Below, piece after piece: positions 61,801 to 64,000 of a stretch of 64,000 nt of DNA. The position numbers were made by a program, and so were the translations under genes. Numbering within the stretch: the first letter of the stretch is position 1; each line of letters starts with the position of its first letter. Source of the stretch: Betaproteobacteria bacterium Ga0077527 (GTDB taxonomy: Bacteria > Pseudomonadota > Gammaproteobacteria > Burkholderiales > SG8-41); the NCBI GenBank assembly GCA_001464815.1, contig LNDW01000016.1:1-64000 (forward strand), given 5' to 3'. The notes under the pieces are model-generated. The model did not search any database, was not told the DNA's origin, and saw only the letters and a list, made by a program, of their open reading frames with translations.

Positions 61801-61917
61801 AGCCACAGAGGTCACAGAGAGCACAGAGAAGATCAAAAACTGAACCTTGGCCGCGCATCTGGTCGCGAACAAAGGTTTTTCTCTGTGTCCTCTGTGATCT
61901 CTGTGACTTCTGTGGCT
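61801..61917. repeat. Long inverted repeat family A, copy 3
   Basis: agccacagaggtcacagagagcacagaga / ctctgtgtcctctgtgatctctgtgacttctgtggc, between MaoC and SDR genes. Confidence 0.92.
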
Positions 61918-61954
61918 AAAAAGTTTTGATTTTGGTTTTTCAAGGAGCTTGCAA

Positions 61955-62875
61955 ATGGCAAACAACATGATGGAAGGCAAAGTCGTCGTAGTCACCGGCG
62001 CCGGTCGCGGCATTGGTGCGGCGATCGCAAAAATGGCGGCCGGTGAAGGTGCCAAGGTCATCGTCAACGACATCGGCGTCGGACTCGACGGCGCTGGCGG
62101 CGACCAGACCCCGGCGCAGGAAATCGTTAACGAAATCAAAAAGGCCGGTGGCGAAGCCGCGGCCAGCTACGACAGTGTTGCGGAATTCGCGAGTGCCGCA
62201 AAAATCATCCAGTGCGCGATGGACAACTTCGGCCGCATTGATGGCGTGGTCAATAACGCCGGCATCCTGCGCGACGTGATTTTCCACAAAATGAGCGAGC
62301 AGGACTGGGACGCCGTGGTCAACGTGATGCTCAAAGGCGCCTTCAACATGTCGCGCCACGCGGCAGACCATTTCCGCAAGCAGGAATCCGGCGCGCTGGT
62401 GCACATGACCTCGACCTCGGGCCTGATCGGCGGCATGGGCCAGGTCAACTACGGCGCGGCCAAGCTCGGCATGGTCGCGCTGTCAAAAGCCATCGCGGTG
62501 GACATGTCGCGCTTCAATGTGCGTTCGAACTGCATCGCGCCGGTGGCGTGGACGCGGATGACCGCATCAATCCCGGCCAAAGACCCGGCGACCGCCGCAC
62601 GCATCGAGCAGCGCAAGCTGGTCACACCCGAGCACAATGCCCCGCTCGCGGTATTCCTTTTGAGTGATGCCGCGAAAGGCGTCAACGCGCAGGTCTTCGC
62701 CACGCGCAAGAACGAAATCTTCCTGATGAGCCAGTCGCGCCCGCTGCGCAGCGTGCACCGCGCCGACGGCTGGACGCCCGCGCGCTGCGCCGAACACATG
62801 TATCCGGCGCTGAAAAGCGATTTCTACAACCCGGTCGAGCGCACCGCGGATGTGTTTCCGTGGGATTCGATCTGA
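61955..62875 (+). CDS. SDR family oxidoreductase (3-hydroxyacyl-CoA dehydrogenase-like, MFE-2 type)
   Basis: VVVVTGAGRGIGAAIAKMAAGEGAKVIVNDIG, VNNAGILRDVIFHKMSEQDWDAVVNVMLKGAFNMSRHA, YGAAKLGM. Confidence 0.93.
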   Translation: MANNMMEGKVVVVTGAGRGIGAAIAKMAAGEGAKVIVNDIGVGLDGAGGDQTPAQEIVNEIKKAGGEAAASYDSVAEFASAAKIIQCAMDNFGRIDGVVNNAGILRDVIFHKMSEQDWDAVVNVMLKGAFNMSRHAADHFRKQESGALVHMTSTSGLIGGMGQVNYGAAKLGMVALSKAIAVDMSRFNVRSNCIAPVAWTRMTASIPAKDPATAARIEQRKLVTPEHNAPLAVFLLSDAAKGVNAQVFATRKNEIFLMSQSRPLRSVHRADGWTPARCAEHMYPALKSDFYNPVERTADVFPWDSI

Positions 62876-62893
62876 GATCAAGATCAAAAACTT

Positions 62894-63001
62894 AGCCACA
62901 GAGAACACAGAGAGCACAGAGAACTGCAAAAGCAAAACCAGAACAGGATTGCCGCTCCCGGTCTAAGGGTTTTCTCTGTGTCCTCTGTGACCTCTGTGGC
63001 T
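62894..63001. repeat. Long inverted repeat family A, copy 4
   Basis: agccacagagaacacagagagcacagagaa / ttctctgtgtcctctgtgacctctgtggct, between SDR and enoyl-CoA hydratase genes. Confidence 0.93.
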
Positions 63002-63026
63002 AAAAGATTTTGCCTTTAACTTACCC

Positions 63027-63797
63027 ATGAACGTTCGTTATGAAAAAGACGGAGCCGTCGCCATCCTGACGCTGGACCGCCCCGACCGCCTCAATGCGAT
63101 GTCGGATGCGATGTGGGATGCCCTGCTCCATCACATCAATAACATCGCCGCGGACGATGCAATCCGCGCGGTGGTGCTCAAAGGCGAAGGCCGCGCCTTC
63201 TGTTCCGGCGGCGACGTCGGCAACATGGCGAAGTCGGACATCGTCTCCGGCCGCGCGCGCTCGCAACGCCGCCACCGCGCCATCATCGCGCTCTACCACC
63301 TCGACAAACCGGTGATCGCCGCAACACGCGGCGCGGTCTACGGCATCGGCAACGCGCTGGCGCTGGCCTGCGACCTGGTCGTGGCCTCAGACACCACCAG
63401 GTTTTCGATGGCCTTCAAGAAGGTCGGTGTGGTGCCCGACGGTGGCGCGGTGTTCTTTCTCGCGCAACGGCTCGGCATCGCGCAGGCCAAGGAACTGGTT
63501 TACACCGCGCGCCCGGTCGGCGCCGATGAGGCAAAAACCCTGGGGCTGGTCTCCCGTGTGGTGCCCGATGCCGAACTTGAAACCGCGGCACTGGCACTCG
63601 CCCGCGAATTTGCCGAATCGGCGACCTATGCGCTGGCGCTGGCAAAAAAAATGTTCCAGACCATGGCGGTGCCGACACTCGAACAGCTCTGCGAGATGGA
63701 AACCCTGGCTTCGGGCATCGTGCGCCTAACCCATGACCACAAGGAAGGTGTTGCGGCCTTCAAGGAAAAACGTCCGCCGAAGTTTCTCGGCAAATAG
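63027..63797 (+). CDS. Enoyl-CoA hydratase/isomerase family protein
   Basis: VAILTLDRPDRLNAMSDAMWDALL, GEGRAFCSGGDVGNMAK, VIAATRGAVYGIGNALALACDLVVASDTTRFSMAFKKVGVVPDGGAVFFLAQRLG. Confidence 0.95.
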   Translation: MNVRYEKDGAVAILTLDRPDRLNAMSDAMWDALLHHINNIAADDAIRAVVLKGEGRAFCSGGDVGNMAKSDIVSGRARSQRRHRAIIALYHLDKPVIAATRGAVYGIGNALALACDLVVASDTTRFSMAFKKVGVVPDGGAVFFLAQRLGIAQAKELVYTARPVGADEAKTLGLVSRVVPDAELETAALALAREFAESATYALALAKKMFQTMAVPTLEQLCEMETLASGIVRLTHDHKEGVAAFKEKRPPKFLGK

Positions 63798-63872
63798 GCC
63801 CGCCTGAAGCATCAAAATGCCCTCGCCCTCGACAAGCCCGGGGCGAACGGTCATTTTGAGTAACATCCGGCA

Positions 63873-64000
63873 ATGAGCAACATTTCCCCCGCCCCCCAAA
63901 ACAGCAGCGACAACACCTGGCTGTTCTGGCTGTGCGCCAGCCGCACCAGCTTCGCGCTGGTCTTCACCGCCTACGCCGCGGCGATCCCGCTGCTCAAACC
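63873..64000 (+). CDS. N-terminus of a membrane transporter (MFS-like), truncated by the window
   Basis: MSNISPAPQNSSDNTWLFWLCASRTSFALVFTAYAAAIPLLK; hydrophobic first TM, open to the window end. Confidence 0.6.
   Translation, partial: MSNISPAPQNSSDNTWLFWLCASRTSFALVFTAYAAAIPLLK

Noticed and set aside
50988-63001. Family A repeats as a CRISPR array
   Set aside because: Copies are long inverted repeats kilobases apart, not regularly spaced direct repeats with spacers, and no cas genes are present.

Overview
The window is GC-rich chromosomal DNA from what looks like a betaproteobacterium (Burkholderiales-like, inferred from gene content). It is mostly dense housekeeping and acyl-CoA/organic-acid metabolism genes. 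I see no rRNA, tRNA, CRISPR, transposase or prophage genes. Main blocks: a two-partner secretion system (repeat-rich TpsA adhesin running off the left edge, plus its TpsB/FhaC-like transporter); trxB, Smr protein, glnB, nadE; an ABC export operon with HlyD-like adaptor; gcdH; two MmgE/PrpD proteins; amtB with a textbook sigma-54/NtrC promoter; a GspE/PilB-type ATPase; five Bug/TctC solute-binding proteins, one with a full TctA/TctB set; a MoxR/VWA/MocA-like module; hyi-glxR; glcD/glcE/glcF; a DNA methyltransferase; and a MaoC-SDR-enoyl-CoA hydratase cluster. Signals not explained by gene annotation: (i) an AT-rich ~18 bp motif, roughly AAAAACAANNNSTTATA, recurring about 11 times at gene boundaries and once inside glcF; (ii) long inverted repeats bracketing glcE and the SDR gene; (iii) a duplicated 37 bp element upstream of a methyltransferase with unusual motif order; (iv) a small secreted Cys-repeat protein; (v) a low-GC BRCT gene islet. 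All calls come from reading the sequence and ORF translations; no database search was run.
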